Shown in pieces: positions 11,550-21,139 of a DNA stretch of 64,000 bases. The stretch is from positions 434,001 to 498,000 of the forward strand of contig NZ_SACM01000002.1 of the NCBI RefSeq assembly GCF_004004565.1, in the 5' to 3' direction. The first letter of the stretch is position 1. Every line of letters starts with the position of its first letter. Both the position numbers and the translations under genes were made by a program. This DNA is from Inhella crocodyli (GTDB lineage Bacteria; Pseudomonadota; Gammaproteobacteria; Burkholderiales; Burkholderiaceae_C). A model generated the notes under the pieces. It saw only the letters and a program-made list of their open reading frames with translations. It had not been told where the DNA came from and searched no databases.

Positions 11550-12154
11550 GGCGGCGCGATTGTTGGCTGCCGCTGGCCGGACTGGCCCTGCCGGGGGCGG
11601 CACGTGCAGGCGGTCAGTTGGAAGAGCCCCTGGCCGATGCCGTGCGTTCGGCCCTCAGCGCCGCCATCGCGCAAACGGCCCCGCCCAAGGTGCGCATCGA
11701 GCGATTCGAAGACCGCGTGACCTACTTGCGCTGGCTGGGTGAGATGGGTGACCGGCTCAAGCGCCGCAAGCCCGAACAGCAAACCCGGTTGGAGTTCTTG
11801 GAGACGCTTTGGTACGAGACCAAGCGGGCCGGCCTGGAGCCGGCGCTGGTGCTGGGCTTGATCCAGGTGGAGAGTGGCTTTCGCAAGTACGCCATCAGCA
11901 GCGTGGGCGCCCGCGGGTACATGCAGGTGATGCCGTTTTGGGCCCGCTTGATCGGCGACGGCCACGTGCCCAAGTTGTTCCACCTGCAGACGAACCTGCG
12001 CTTCGGCTGCGTGATCTTGCGCCACTACCTCGACCTGGAGAAGGGCAACCTGTTCATGGCCCTGGGGCGCTACAACGGCAGCCGCGGGCGGGCCGAGTAC
12101 CCGAACTTGGTGTTCGGTGCGCGGCGGCAGTGGTTGATGCCCGGCGAGTCCTGA
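11546..12154 (+). CDS. Exported lytic transglycosylase (SLT domain)
   Basis: Predicted periplasmic muramidase that cleaves peptidoglycan with formation of 1,6-anhydro-MurNAc. It is 202 aa with an N-terminal signal peptide (RRRDCWLPLAGLALPGAARA). The SLT domain lies at about residues 95-190: catalytic Glu in IQVESGF, then SSVGARGYMQVMPFW, and ALGRYNGS. The start overlaps the upstream membrane-protein stop (ATGA), so the two are likely co-translated. Similar short SLT genes sit downstream of proS in related genomes (from memory). Confidence 0.9.
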   Translation: MRRRDCWLPLAGLALPGAARAGGQLEEPLADAVRSALSAAIAQTAPPKVRIERFEDRVTYLRWLGEMGDRLKRRKPEQQTRLEFLETLWYETKRAGLEPALVLGLIQVESGFRKYAISSVGARGYMQVMPFWARLIGDGHVPKLFHLQTNLRFGCVILRHYLDLEKGNLFMALGRYNGSRGRAEYPNLVFGARRQWLMPGES

Positions 12155-12176
12155 CAGGCTCACCGAGCCGGGCCGT

Positions 12177-12749
12177 TCAGTTCCTCAGGCCGCCCCAGGC
12201 TTGGGGCGAGGCGCCCTGAATGCCGCTCAGTTGCAGGACCCGCTCGACCGACTCGTCGATCAAGGCCTGGATGCTGGTGGGCTTCAGGTAGAACGCCGGC
12301 AGGGGCGGGAACACGATCCCGCCCATTTCGGTCACCGCGGTCATGTTGCGCAAGTGCGCCAGGTTGAAGGGCGTCTCGCGCACCATCAGCACCAGGCGCC
12401 GGCGTTCTTTCAAGGTCACGTCGGCCGCACGGGTGAGCAGGTTGTCGCCCATCCCATGGGCCACGGCGGCGAGCGTCTTCATCGAACAAGGGGCCACCAC
12501 CATCGCCGCAGTGGCAAAACTGCCGCTCGCGATGCAGGCCCCCACGTCGCCTGGCGCATGGGTGTGATCGGCCTCGGCGGCCAAGGCGTCGCGGCTCAAA
12601 CCCAGTTCGTGGTGGGCGTTGAGCACGCCCGCGGGCGTGACGACGAGGTGGGTTTCGACCCCCAGCGCGCGCGCGCGGCGCAACAGCCCCAGGCCATAGG
12701 CCGCGCCCGTGGCCCCGGTGATGCCGACGACCAGGCGTTGGGGCGTCAA
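12177..12749 (-). CDS. ubiX: Flavin prenyltransferase UbiX
   Basis: Makes prenylated FMN, the cofactor of UbiD decarboxylase in ubiquinone synthesis. It is 190 aa with the flavoprotein signature GITGATGAAYG at the N-terminus, MVVAPCSMKTLAAVAHG in the middle and the ERRRLVLMVRETP stretch. The start overlaps the grxD stop by 4 bases (minus strand), so the two are coupled. Confidence 0.95.
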   Translation of the reverse strand: MTPQRLVVGITGATGAAYGLGLLRRARALGVETHLVVTPAGVLNAHHELGLSRDALAAEADHTHAPGDVGACIASGSFATAAMVVAPCSMKTLAAVAHGMGDNLLTRAADVTLKERRRLVLMVRETPFNLAHLRNMTAVTEMGGIVFPPLPAFYLKPTSIQALIDESVERVLQLSGIQGASPQAWGGLRN

Positions 12750-13060
12750 GCTTTGGCCAGCAACTGCTGCAACTCGCCGGACTCGTACATCTCCATCATG
12801 ATGTCCGAGCCACCGACGAACTCACCGCCCACGTACAGCTGGGGAATGGTGGGCCACTGGGCGTAGTCCTTGATGCCCTGGCGCACATCCGGGTCCTCCA
12901 GCACGTTGAAGGTGTGCAGGTCGTTGACGCCGCAGGCCTTCAGGATCTGGACGGCGCGGCCGGAAAAGCCACACATCGGGAACTGGGCGCTGCCCTTCAT
13001 GAACAGCATGACGCGGTGGCCTTTGACCATCTCGTCGATGCGCTGCTGAACGTCACTCAT
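12746..13060 (-). CDS. grxD: Monothiol glutaredoxin, CGFS type
   Basis: Iron-sulfur cluster carrier of the Grx4 family. It is 104 aa with the CGFS active site (PMCGFSGRAV) and the glutathione-binding elements WPTIPQLYVGGEFVGGSDI. It lies in the Burkholderiales order prfA-prmC-grxD-ubiX, here interrupted by one outer-membrane-like gene. The ATG start is at 13060. Confidence 0.97.
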   Translation of the reverse strand: MSDVQQRIDEMVKGHRVMLFMKGSAQFPMCGFSGRAVQILKACGVNDLHTFNVLEDPDVRQGIKDYAQWPTIPQLYVGGEFVGGSDIMMEMYESGELQQLLAKA

Positions 13061-13114
13061 CTCAACCTCGCTGGAAACAAGGCCGCGATTATCCCGGCCT
13101 GCGCCGGGATGGCG

Positions 13115-13657
13115 TCAGAAGCGGTAGCTCACCCCCACTTGCAGGACGGGCGTCCACTGCAGGCGGCGAAGGCTGTCGTCCAGGCTTTGGGCGAAGACCC
13201 CGGTGCTGCTCAGGCGCAGGCCGCTGCCGCCCGAAACCGCCAAGCCCAGGTCAGCGCTGAAGCCCCAACCGCCCTTGAGGCTGTGCTGGCTGTAGCCCAG
13301 GCCCAGGTAGGGCTGCTGCAGCTGTGGTTCGTCGGCCCAGGCGTTGAGGGTGCGCTGGCTGAAGCCTAGGGTTTGCGGGCCGGCCGGTGCCAGGCCGGTG
13401 CCGACCAAGGAGCTGGGGCCGAGCAGCAGCCCGCCGCTCAAGCGCAGGCCGCTGCCAGTGCCGGCCACGTAGAAGTCGCCCAGCAGTTGGGCGCCCAGCA
13501 GGCGCGAGCCTTGCAGGCCTTCGCTGGCCACCAGTTGGACGCGGGCCTTGAAGGGGCCGGTTTGCTCGGGGTTCACCCGCAGGCCGGACTCGGCGTGCGC
13601 GCCCCAGCACATGGCGGCCAGGGCGATCAGCAGGGGACGTTGGATGCAGCGGGGCAT
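13115..13657 (-). CDS. Probable outer-membrane beta-barrel-like protein, unknown function
   Basis: 180 aa with a signal peptide (MPRCIQRPLLIALAAMCWGAHA). The mature part is rich in Gly, Leu and Ser with alternating hydrophobic residues, and it ends VLQVGVSYRF, a C-terminal aromatic beta-signal typical of outer-membrane barrels. The segment GLGYSQHSLKGGWGFSADLGL also looks like paired strands. I do not recognise a named family. It lies between prmC and grxD, 74 bases after prmC and 54 before grxD, in the same direction. Confidence 0.7.
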   Translation of the reverse strand: MPRCIQRPLLIALAAMCWGAHAESGLRVNPEQTGPFKARVQLVASEGLQGSRLLGAQLLGDFYVAGTGSGLRLSGGLLLGPSSLVGTGLAPAGPQTLGFSQRTLNAWADEPQLQQPYLGLGYSQHSLKGGWGFSADLGLAVSGGSGLRLSSTGVFAQSLDDSLRRLQWTPVLQVGVSYRF

Positions 13658-13731
13658 GGCGGTCTCCAGGGCGGGTTGGGGCTTGATGCTAAGCCGCGCC
13701 GCGCCGACCGGGTGAGGAATAAGCCCGGTGT

Positions 13732-14535
13732 TTACAAACGCCAACAGCCACCGGTACAGCGGCGGTGCCCGGCCAGGTCGCAACGGTGCTGCAGGTCCTG
13801 GAAGCCGGCCGCCTTCAAGAGGGCCGCCACGGCATCGGCCTGGTCCCAACCGTGCTCCAGCAGCAACCAGCCGCCCCGCCGAAGGTGGGCCGGGGCGCCG
13901 CCGACGATGGCGCGCAGGTCGGCCAAGCCGTCCGGACCGGCCGCCAGCGCCGTGCGGGGCTCGTGGCGCAGGGCGGGCAGGTGGGGGTCGTCGTCTCGGA
14001 TGTAGGGCGGGTTGCTGGCGATGAGGTCGAAGTCCAGGCCGGCCAGCGGCGCGAACCAGGACCCGAGGTGCCAGCTGACCGAGAGGCCCAGGCGCGCCCC
14101 GTTGGCTTGGGCGGTGGCCAAGGCCCCGGCGCTGGCGTCCACGGCGTGCACCTGGGCCGCGGGCCGGCGGTGGGCCAGCGCCAGGGCGATGGCGCCGCTG
14201 CCGGTGCCCAGGTCCAGCACCTGGGCGGACGTGCCTGGGGGCAGCAGGTCCAGCGCCCAATCGACGAGGGTTTCCGTGTCGGGGCGGGGGACCAGGGTGT
14301 CGGGCGTGACCCGAAGGCTCAGCCCGTGGAACTCTTGGGTGCCGGTCAGGTAGGCCACAGGTACGCCGTCCAGGCGCCGTTGCAGCAGCGCCAAGCAGCC
14401 TTCGGGGAGGGGGGCGTCGTCGTGGGTCAGCAGCCACGTGCGCGTCTGGCCCAGGGCGTGCGCCAGCAGGGTCTGCGCCTCCAGCCGGTCCAGGCCCTGC
14501 TGGCGGGCCCAGGCCAGGGCCTCGGCCACCGTCAT
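13732..14535 (-). CDS. prmC: Release factor glutamine methyltransferase
   Basis: N5-methylates the Gln of the GGQ motif of release factors RF1 and RF2. It is 267 aa: an N-terminal helical domain, SAM-binding motif [16 protein letters not shown] and the catalytic NPPY ([14 protein letters not shown]). The start overlaps the prfA stop by 4 bases (ATGA), placing the modifying enzyme directly behind its substrate gene. Confidence 0.96.
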   Translation of the reverse strand: MTVAEALAWARQQGLDRLEAQTLLAHALGQTRTWLLTHDDAPLPEGCLALLQRRLDGVPVAYLTGTQEFHGLSLRVTPDTLVPRPDTETLVDWALDLLPPGTSAQVLDLGTGSGAIALALAHRRPAAQVHAVDASAGALATAQANGARLGLSVSWHLGSWFAPLAGLDFDLIASNPPYIRDDDPHLPALRHEPRTALAAGPDGLADLRAIVGGAPAHLRRGGWLLLEHGWDQADAVAALLKAAGFQDLQHRCDLAGHRRCTGGCWRL

Positions 14536-15626
14536 CGCCCTTGCTCCAAGGCGGCCAATTGGTCGGCGGCCTGGGCCTGGGTGAGGGCGGCAAGCACGTC
14601 GCCCAGGTCGCCCTCCATCACCTGGCCCAGCTTGTAGAGCGTGAGGTTGATGCGGTGGTCGGTCAGCCGGCCTTGGGGGAAGTTGTAGGTGCGGATGCGG
14701 TCGCTGCGGTCGCCGCTGCCCACCAGGCTCTTGCGGGTGGCGGCTTCTTGGGCCTCGCGGGCGATGCGCTCGCGGTCGCGCAAGCGGGCCAGCAGCACGG
14801 CCAGGGCCTTGGCCTTGTTGCGGTGCTGGCTGCGGTCGTCCTGGCACTCGGCCACGATGCCCGTGGGCAGGTGGGTGATGCGGATGGCCGAGTCGGTCTT
14901 GTTCACGTGCTGGCCACCCGCGCCGCTGGCGCGGAAGGTGTCGATGCGCAGCTCGGCCGGGTTCAGCGCCACCTCGGGGTTCTCGTCGCCCTCGGGCAGC
15001 ACGGCCACGGTGCAGGCGCTGGTGTGGATGCGCCCCTGCGCCTCGGTGGCGGGCACGCGCTGCACGCGGTGGCCGCCGCTTTCGAACTTGAGCTGGCCGT
15101 ACGCGCCGTCGCCCTCCACGCGAACCACCAGCTCCTTGTAGCCGCCCAGGTCGGAGGCGTTCTCGCTGACGACCTCGGTGCGCCAGCCGCGGGCGTCGCA
15201 AAAGCGCAGGTACATGCGGGCGAGGTCGGCGGCGAACAGCGCCGACTCTTCGCCGCCGGTGCCGGCGCGGATTTCCAAGAAGGCGTTGCGCGCGTCGTCG
15301 GGGTCCTTGGGCAGCAGGGCCAGCTGCAGGGACTGGTCCAGCGCGGCCAGTTCGGCCTCGGCCGCGGCCACGTCGTCGCGGGCGAGCTCCGCCACATCCG
15401 CGTCCATGCTGGGGTCGTCCAGCAGGGTGCGGCTGTCGGCCAGTTCTTGCTCGCGCTGCTGGTAGCGGCGCCACTGCGCCACCACGCCGGCCACCTCGCT
15501 CTGCTCGCTGCCGAGCTTGCGCAGGCGGGCGATGTCGCGGTGCGTGGCCGGGTCTTGCAGGGCGGCGTCCAACTCGGCCAGGCGCAGGGCCAGGCGCTCG
15601 AACTGTTGGCGCAGGCTGTCTTTCAC
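14532..15626 (-). CDS. prfA: Peptide chain release factor 1
   Basis: Recognises UAA and UAG stop codons and triggers peptide release. The catalytic GGQ is in [17 protein letters not shown]. The family's recognition region precedes it, and the C-terminal [18 protein letters not shown] is standard. The start is GTG at 15626 ([14 protein letters not shown]), giving 364 aa, which matches RF1 length. The GTG overlaps the stop of the upstream GNAT gene (GTGA), so expression is probably coupled to it. Confidence 0.96.
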   Translation of the reverse strand: MKDSLRQQFERLALRLAELDAALQDPATHRDIARLRKLGSEQSEVAGVVAQWRRYQQREQELADSRTLLDDPSMDADVAELARDDVAAAEAELAALDQSLQLALLPKDPDDARNAFLEIRAGTGGEESALFAADLARMYLRFCDARGWRTEVVSENASDLGGYKELVVRVEGDGAYGQLKFESGGHRVQRVPATEAQGRIHTSACTVAVLPEGDENPEVALNPAELRIDTFRASGAGGQHVNKTDSAIRITHLPTGIVAECQDDRSQHRNKAKALAVLLARLRDRERIAREAQEAATRKSLVGSGDRSDRIRTYNFPQGRLTDHRINLTLYKLGQVMEGDLGDVLAALTQAQAADQLAALEQGR

Positions 15627-16087
15627 AGGGGCTTGACCATGAAGAGGCTGTAAGGGTCGGGCGCGTAGCTGCCGAAGGGGCCGCACAGCGCAAAGCCGGC
15701 GCGCTCGTACAGGCGCTGCGCCTCGGGCTGGCGGTTGCCGGTCTCCAGCAGCAGGCGCTGCGCACCGCGCTCGCGCGCCATGGCCGTCAGGCGGGCCAGC
15801 AGGCGCTGGCCCAGGCCGGTGCCGCGGGCTTCGGGGGCGACGAACATGCGCTTGATCTCGGCGCTCACCACGCCGTCCACCTCGGCCACCCAAATGCCGG
15901 CGCAGCCCAGGGCCAGGCCCGCGTTGTTGCGGGCCACAAAGAAGCTCATCTCTGGGCGGCACAACGCGGCGATGTCGATGCCGTGGAAGCTGGACAAGGG
16001 GTACAGCGGCTTCTGATAGGCGTCCAGCGCGTCGATGAGGGCGCGGACGTCGGGCTGGTCAGGGGTTTCGAGGCGGATCGTGGGCAT
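15623..16087 (-). CDS. GNAT-family N-acetyltransferase
   Basis: 154-aa acetyltransferase; the acetyl-CoA binding motif A is [15 protein letters not shown] followed by a helix, with a C-terminal [15 protein letters not shown] motif B. The substrate is unknown. It sits between hemA and prfA and overlaps the prfA GTG start by 4 bases. A short perfect hairpin (16096-16113, GCGGCCC/GGGCCGC) lies between it and hemA. The start is ATG 16087. Confidence 0.9.
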   Translation of the reverse strand: MPTIRLETPDQPDVRALIDALDAYQKPLYPLSSFHGIDIAALCRPEMSFFVARNNAGLALGCAGIWVAEVDGVVSAEIKRMFVAPEARGTGLGQRLLARLTAMARERGAQRLLLETGNRQPEAQRLYERAGFALCGPFGSYAPDPYSLFMVKPL

Positions 16088-16130
16088 GGCCAAGCGCGGC
16101 CCTCGCGGGCCGCGAAGCAGGGTGGGGGCG

Positions 16131-17384
16131 CTAGCGCTGGCGCAGAAAGAGGCGCTGCAGCAGGGCTTCGAGCTCAGCGCGCTCGGGGCCTTGGGCGGCG
16201 TGCAGCTCGGCCAGCAGGCCGTGCAGCAGCTTGTGTTCAACCTGCTGGGCGAAGCCGTCCAACACGGCCTCGGGGGCGTCGCCCTTGGCGAGGTTGCGGC
16301 GGGCACGGGCCAGGCTTTGCTCGCGCCACTCGCCCATCTGCGCTTGCAACGCTTGGATCAGCGGCACCGAACGGCGCTGGTCCAGCCAGTGCACGAAGCC
16401 CTGCACCCCGGTTTCGACGATGGCCTCGGCCTGCGCCACGGCGGCCTGGCGCTTTTCGCTGGCGGTTTGCACGCGCTGGCTGAGGTCGTCCACCGTGTAG
16501 AGGTAGACGTCGCTGAGTTGCGCCACCTCGGGCTCGATGTCGCGCGGCACAGCCAGGTCGACCATGAACATGGGGCGGCGCTTGCGCGACTTGATGGCGC
16601 GTTCCACGGCGCCCAGGCCAATGAGCGGCAGGCTGGAGGCCGTGCAGCTGACGACGATGTCGAACTCGCCCAGGCGTTGGCTCAGGTCGGTCAAGGCGAT
16701 GGCCTGGCCGCCAAAGCGGTGGGCCAAGGCCGCGCCGCGCTCCCGCGTGCGGTTGGCCACCACCAGGGCTTTGGGCGTGCGCGCGGCGAAGTGCGTGGCC
16801 GCCAGCTCGATCATTTCGCCGGCGCCCACGAAGAGCACGCGGGTCTCGGCCAGGTCTTCGAACAGCTCGGCGGCCAGGCGCACGGCCGCGGCGGCCATGC
16901 TGATGCTGTGCGCGCCGATCTCGGTGCTGGTGCGCACCTCTTTGGCCACGGCGAACCCGCGCTGGAACAGCTGGTGCAAGGTGCTGCCCAGGGTGCCGGC
17001 GTCGCCGGCCTCGCGAACGGCGTGCTTGAACTGGCCCAGGATCTGCGGCTCGCCCAGCACCATCGAGTCCAGCCCAGCGGCCACGCGGAAGGCGTGGCGC
17101 GCGGCGTCGCCGTGGCGGTGCAAGTAGGTGTGGGCGCTCAAGCTGGCGGCGTCCAAGCCGGCCGTTTCCGCCATGAAGGCCAGCGTGGGCTGGGCCAACT
17201 CCGCGGGCCCGGCGACGTAGATCTCGGTGCGGTTGCAGGTGCTGAGCAAGGCCGCTTCGCCGCCGCCCAGTCGGGCCTGCAGGCCCTTCAAGGGGGCCTT
17301 GAGCGCGTCGGTGCCGAAGGCCAAGCGCTCGCGCAGCGCCAAGGGGGCGCTGGCGTGGTTGAGGCCCAGGGCAAAAACACTCAT
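16131..17384 (-). CDS. hemA: Glutamyl-tRNA reductase
   Basis: First committed step of tetrapyrrole synthesis: reduces glutamyl-tRNA to glutamate-1-semialdehyde with NADPH. It is 417 aa. The active-site Cys is in [12 protein letters not shown]; the binding site is around [12 protein letters not shown]; the NADPH-binding [13 protein letters not shown] follows; the dimerisation helix is C-terminal. It supplies haem and, via CobA further along the window, sirohaem. The ATG is at 17384, divergent from a small membrane-protein gene 27 bases away. Confidence 0.97.
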   Translation of the reverse strand: MSVFALGLNHASAPLALRERLAFGTDALKAPLKGLQARLGGGEAALLSTCNRTEIYVAGPAELAQPTLAFMAETAGLDAASLSAHTYLHRHGDAARHAFRVAAGLDSMVLGEPQILGQFKHAVREAGDAGTLGSTLHQLFQRGFAVAKEVRTSTEIGAHSISMAAAAVRLAAELFEDLAETRVLFVGAGEMIELAATHFAARTPKALVVANRTRERGAALAHRFGGQAIALTDLSQRLGEFDIVVSCTASSLPLIGLGAVERAIKSRKRRPMFMVDLAVPRDIEPEVAQLSDVYLYTVDDLSQRVQTASEKRQAAVAQAEAIVETGVQGFVHWLDQRRSVPLIQALQAQMGEWREQSLARARRNLAKGDAPEAVLDGFAQQVEHKLLHGLLAELHAAQGPERAELEALLQRLFLRQR

Positions 17385-17411
17385 AGACCCGGATTCTAAA
17401 ATTTCCTTCCT

Positions 17412-17687
17412 ATGAGCCCCCTTGATGCTTTGTTGCACCTCGTCAATCTTTTTGCAGCCCCGGTCTGGACGAGCCTGATCTTGGTGGCCTTGGCCAAAGG
17501 GTGGGTGTGGCGGCAGGCCTTGCGAGGCGTGGCCTGGCGGCGCTTGTGGGCCGAGTCGGCCCTGCTGGGCAGCGTGGGGGTGGTGATGGCCCTGGTGACC
17601 TTGGGGGCCGATGGCAAGCTGCTGGGCTACGGCCTGTGGCTGCTGCTGGCCAGCGTGCCGCTGGGCTGGCGCTTGGCGCGCGCCTGA
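17412..17687 (+). CDS. Small predicted inner-membrane protein
   Basis: 91 aa with two or three hydrophobic segments ([47 protein letters not shown]). No family is recognised. It is divergent from hemA. A perfect palindrome GCGGGGG-TA-CCCCCGC (17688-17703) begins right after the stop region but lacks a U tract. Confidence 0.6.
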   Translation: MSPLDALLHLVNLFAAPVWTSLILVALAKGWVWRQALRGVAWRRLWAESALLGSVGVVMALVTLGADGKLLGYGLWLLLASVPLGWRLARA

Positions 17688-17800
17688 GCGGGGGTACCCC
17701 CGCGGCCCAGGCTGGCCGGGGGCTGGGGTGCCCTTTGGCATTTGGCACGGAGGGCGCAGGCGGCTAGCGTGCAGGGTTTCGTCCCCTGAGTTCTTCGACC

Positions 17801-20800
17801 ATGCGCCATCCCCTCGCACTGGCGGCCAGTTTGCTGGCCGCGTCCCTGTCGGTCTCGGCCGCGCCCACCGGCTTGTTGCGGCAGCCGGCCGTGTCGGCCC
17901 AGCACCTGGCCTTTGTGCACGGTGGCGACCTGTGGGTGGCCGATCGCAGCGGTGCCCATCCCCGGCGCCTGACGAGCCACGCCGCCAGCGAGTTCGCGCC
18001 GCGCTTCTCGCCCGACGGGCAGCGCATCGCCTTCAGCGCCGCCTACGACGGCAACGTGGACGTGTACGTGGTCCCGGTGGCGGGCGGCACGCCCCAACGC
18101 CTGACTTGGCACCCTGGGCGCGACGTGGTCAGCCGGTGGAGCCGCGACGGCCAGCGCGTGCTGTTCGCCAGCCCGCGCGAGGTGCTCAACGGACGCAGCA
18201 ACCAGCTGTACGAAGTGCCGGTTGGCGGCGGGTTCGAGCGCAAGGTGATGGAGGCGCAGGCCTTCGAAGGCAGTTGGTCGCCCGATGGGCAGCGCCTGGC
18301 CTACCGCCCCTACAACATGGCGTATGCCGGCCCCAGCGGCTGGCGCTTGCACCGGGGCGGTTCGACGCCGCCGGTGTGGATCGTCGACCCCGTGCGCCAA
18401 ACCTGGGCGGCCATCCCGCACGTGAACGCCAGCGACTCCAACCCCGTGTGGGTGGGCGACGAGGTGGTGTTCATTTCCGACCGTGATGGCAAGGCGGCCA
18501 ACCTGTTCGTCTTCCACACCAAAACCCAGGCCCTGCGCCAGCTGACCCGCGAAACGAGCTGGGACGTCAAGAGCGTGGACGCCCACGGCAGCACCCTGGT
18601 CTACGAGGCGGGCGGCCGCCTGAAGTCCATCCAAGTGGACGGCAGCGGTGCCGCCGACCTGGCGGTGGACCTGCGCGCCGACAGCCCGCAGCTGCGCGCG
18701 CAGTGGAAGGACGCGGCCGGCAGCATCGAAGGCGCCAGCCTGAGCGCGACGGGCAAGCGCGTGGTGATCAGCGCCCGCGGCGAGGTCTTCACCGTGCCGG
18801 TGAAGGACGGCAGCCTGCGCAACCTGACCGAGACCAGCGGCGTGCGCGAGAAGGACGCCCTTTGGAGCCCCGATGGCCAGCGCATCGCCTACCTGAGCGA
18901 CGCCTCCGGCCGCCGCCACCAGGTCGTGATCCGCCCGCAAAACGACGCCGGACAGCCCGGCCCCGCGGTGACGCACCTGCTGCCCGCCGACGACTACTTC
19001 ACCCTGAGGGCCTGGAGTCCCGATGGCCAGCGCTTGATCTTGGCCGACCAGCGCTTGCAGTTGCACGCGCTGGACCTGAAGGCGGCCAAGCCGGCGCTGC
19101 AGCGCATCGCCGTCAGCCCGCGGCGGCAGGGCTTCGGCGGGGGCTTTGACCTGAGCTTCTCGCCCGACAGCCGTTTCCTGGCCACGACGATCCGCGAGGC
19201 CAACCACCTCACGCGCGTGGTGGTGTTCGACTTCCAGACCGGCCAGTTGCAGCCCGTGAGCGACCCGCTGGTCAGCGCCGAGAACCCGGTGTTCTCGCGC
19301 AAGGGCGACCTGCTGTTCTTCACGGCCAGCACCAACGCCGGCCCCACCCGCGTGGGCTTGGACATGAGCACCCAGGAGCGCCCGCTGCGTGCCGGCGTGT
19401 ACGCCGCCGTGCTCGCGGCCGACGGGGCTTCGCCCCTGCTGCCCAAGGCGGGCGACGAAGAGGCGCCGAAGGACGAGCCGAAGCCGGCCGCCCCCGCCGC
19501 CGGCACCAAACCCGAGGCCGCCAAGGCGCCCGAGCCCAAGGTCAAGCCGGTGCGCATCGATTTCGCCGGCTTGGCCCAGCGCATCGTGCCCCTGCCGATC
19601 CCCGAGCGCGACAACCAGGCGCTGGCCGTGGCCGCCGACGGTGCGCTGTGGCTGCTCGACCGCCGCCAGCCCGGCATCGTTCGCGACGGCAATGCCGGCG
19701 GCGATGGGCCCGCACCGGCCGACCTGCATCGCTTCGACTTCGAAGAGCGCAAGGCCAAACTCGTTCGCGCCGGCGTGGCCGATTTCAGCCTGAGCGGCGA
19801 CGGCAAGAAGCTGCTGCTCGACCTGGGCCGTGGCCGCTTGGAAGTGGCCGACGCCGACGCCAAGGCCGACGCCAAGCCCTTGGACCTGAGCGGCCTGAAG
19901 GCCCGCATCGACCCGCGCGCCGAGTGGAAGCAGATCTTTGACGAAACCTGGTGGATGCAGAAGGCCTTCTTCTACGACCCCGCGATGCACGGCTTGGACT
20001 GGGACGGCGTGTACCAGCGCTACCTGCCGCTGCTGGCGCACGTGCAGCGCCGCGAGGACCTGAACGAGCTGCTGGTGGAGATGATTGGCGAGCTGCAGGT
20101 GGGCCACAACCGCCTGGGCGGGGGCGACGTGCACCAAGAGACGCCCGTGCCCGTGGGCCTGCTGGGCGCCGACTTCACGCACGAGCAAGGCGCGTGGCGC
20201 ATCGCCAAGATCCACACTGGCGACGCCTTCAACCCCTTCCTGCGCAGCCCCTTGGCCGTGCCGGGGCAGGCCGCCCAGGTGGGCGACTTCTTGTTGGCCG
20301 TCAACGGCCAGGCCTTGAGCGGCACGCGCAACCTGTACGCGCTGCTCGAGAACCAGGTGGGCAAGCAGGTCACGCTGACCCTGGCCAAGTCGGCCGACGG
20401 CACGCAGGGCCGCCGGCAGATCGTGGTGCAGCCCATCGCCAATGAGGCGGCGCTGCGCCAGTGGACTTGGGTGGAGCGCAACCGCGAGGCGGTTGACAAG
20501 GCCAGCGGCGGCAAAGTGGCCTACGTGTACCTGCCCGACACCGGCGCGGGCGGCTTCACCTACTTCAACCGCATGTACTTCGCGCAGGCCGACAAGCCGG
20601 CGCTGATCGTCGACGACCGCCGCAACGGCGGCGGCCAGGCGGCCAACTACATCACCGAGCTGCTGGCCCGACCGTACTTGGGCAGTTGGAAGGACCGCGA
20701 CGGCCTGGTGTTCGACACCCCGGGCAGCGCGATCTACGGCCCCAAGGCCATGCTGATCGACCAGGACGCCGGCAGCGGCGGCGACTTCTTGCCCTACGCC

Positions 20801-21121
20801 TTCAAGCGCTTGGGCCTGGGTCCCTTGATCGGCAAGCGCACCTGGGGCGGGCTGATCGGCATCTCGGCCAACCCGCCGCTGATCGACGGCGGGTTCGTCA
20901 CCGTGCCCTTCTTCCGCTTCTTCACGCCCGAGGGCGAGTGGCGCATCGAGAACGAAGGCGTGGCGCCGGACCTCGAAGTCGAACTCGACCCGCTGGCCGT
21001 CAACGCCGGCCGCGACCCGCAGTTGGAGGCGGCCATCGCCGACGTGCTGCGCCGCCTGCCGCAAGCCGACCCGAACCTGCCGCGCAAGCAGGCACCGGCG
21101 CCTGCGGCCTTGGGCAAGTAA
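17801..21121 (+). CDS. Tricorn-like S41 family peptidase, exported
   Basis: Large periplasmic protease homologous to tricorn: 1106 aa with a signal peptide ([20 protein letters not shown]). Residues about 30-550 carry two WD40/PD40-type propellers with repeated [21 protein letters not shown] and [13 protein letters not shown] motifs. An Ala/Pro/Lys-rich linker (about 540-585) follows, then a helical C1 region, PDZ (about 790-875) and the C-terminal protease. The likely catalytic His is 769 ([10 protein letters not shown]) and Ser 992 ([11 protein letters not shown]). In tricorn the Ser is usually followed by an Asp that selects basic P1 residues; here it is Gly, so specificity may differ. It is a single gene with no evident operon partner. 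Confidence 0.9.
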   Translation: MRHPLALAASLLAASLSVSAAPTGLLRQPAVSAQHLAFVHGGDLWVADRSGAHPRRLTSHAASEFAPRFSPDGQRIAFSAAYDGNVDVYVVPVAGGTPQRLTWHPGRDVVSRWSRDGQRVLFASPREVLNGRSNQLYEVPVGGGFERKVMEAQAFEGSWSPDGQRLAYRPYNMAYAGPSGWRLHRGGSTPPVWIVDPVRQTWAAIPHVNASDSNPVWVGDEVVFISDRDGKAANLFVFHTKTQALRQLTRETSWDVKSVDAHGSTLVYEAGGRLKSIQVDGSGAADLAVDLRADSPQLRAQWKDAAGSIEGASLSATGKRVVISARGEVFTVPVKDGSLRNLTETSGVREKDALWSPDGQRIAYLSDASGRRHQVVIRPQNDAGQPGPAVTHLLPADDYFTLRAWSPDGQRLILADQRLQLHALDLKAAKPALQRIAVSPRRQGFGGGFDLSFSPDSRFLATTIREANHLTRVVVFDFQTGQLQPVSDPLVSAENPVFSRKGDLLFFTASTNAGPTRVGLDMSTQERPLRAGVYAAVLAADGASPLLPKAGDEEAPKDEPKPAAPAAGTKPEAAKAPEPKVKPVRIDFAGLAQRIVPLPIPERDNQALAVAADGALWLLDRRQPGIVRDGNAGGDGPAPADLHRFDFEERKAKLVRAGVADFSLSGDGKKLLLDLGRGRLEVADADAKADAKPLDLSGLKARIDPRAEWKQIFDETWWMQKAFFYDPAMHGLDWDGVYQRYLPLLAHVQRREDLNELLVEMIGELQVGHNRLGGGDVHQETPVPVGLLGADFTHEQGAWRIAKIHTGDAFNPFLRSPLAVPGQAAQVGDFLLAVNGQALSGTRNLYALLENQVGKQVTLTLAKSADGTQGRRQIVVQPIANEAALRQWTWVERNREAVDKASGGKVAYVYLPDTGAGGFTYFNRMYFAQADKPALIVDDRRNGGGQAANYITELLARPYLGSWKDRDGLVFDTPGSAIYGPKAMLIDQDAGSGGDFLPYAFKRLGLGPLIGKRTWGGLIGISANPPLIDGGFVTVPFFRFFTPEGEWRIENEGVAPDLEVELDPLAVNAGRDPQLEAAIADVLRRLPQADPNLPRKQAPAPAALGK

Positions 21122-21139
21122 GCGGGAACGCCAGCCCGG

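Noticed and set aside
17688-17703. GCGGGGG-TA-CCCCCGC palindrome as a terminator
   Set aside because: There is no U tract on either strand; it may form a hairpin or cruciform but gives no evidence of intrinsic termination.
17627-21064. 1145-codon antisense open frame opposite the S41 protease
   Set aside because: It has low-complexity His/Gln/Val/Gly-rich composition with no domain, and the plus-strand protein has clear motifs throughout. Long antisense frames are expected at this GC content.
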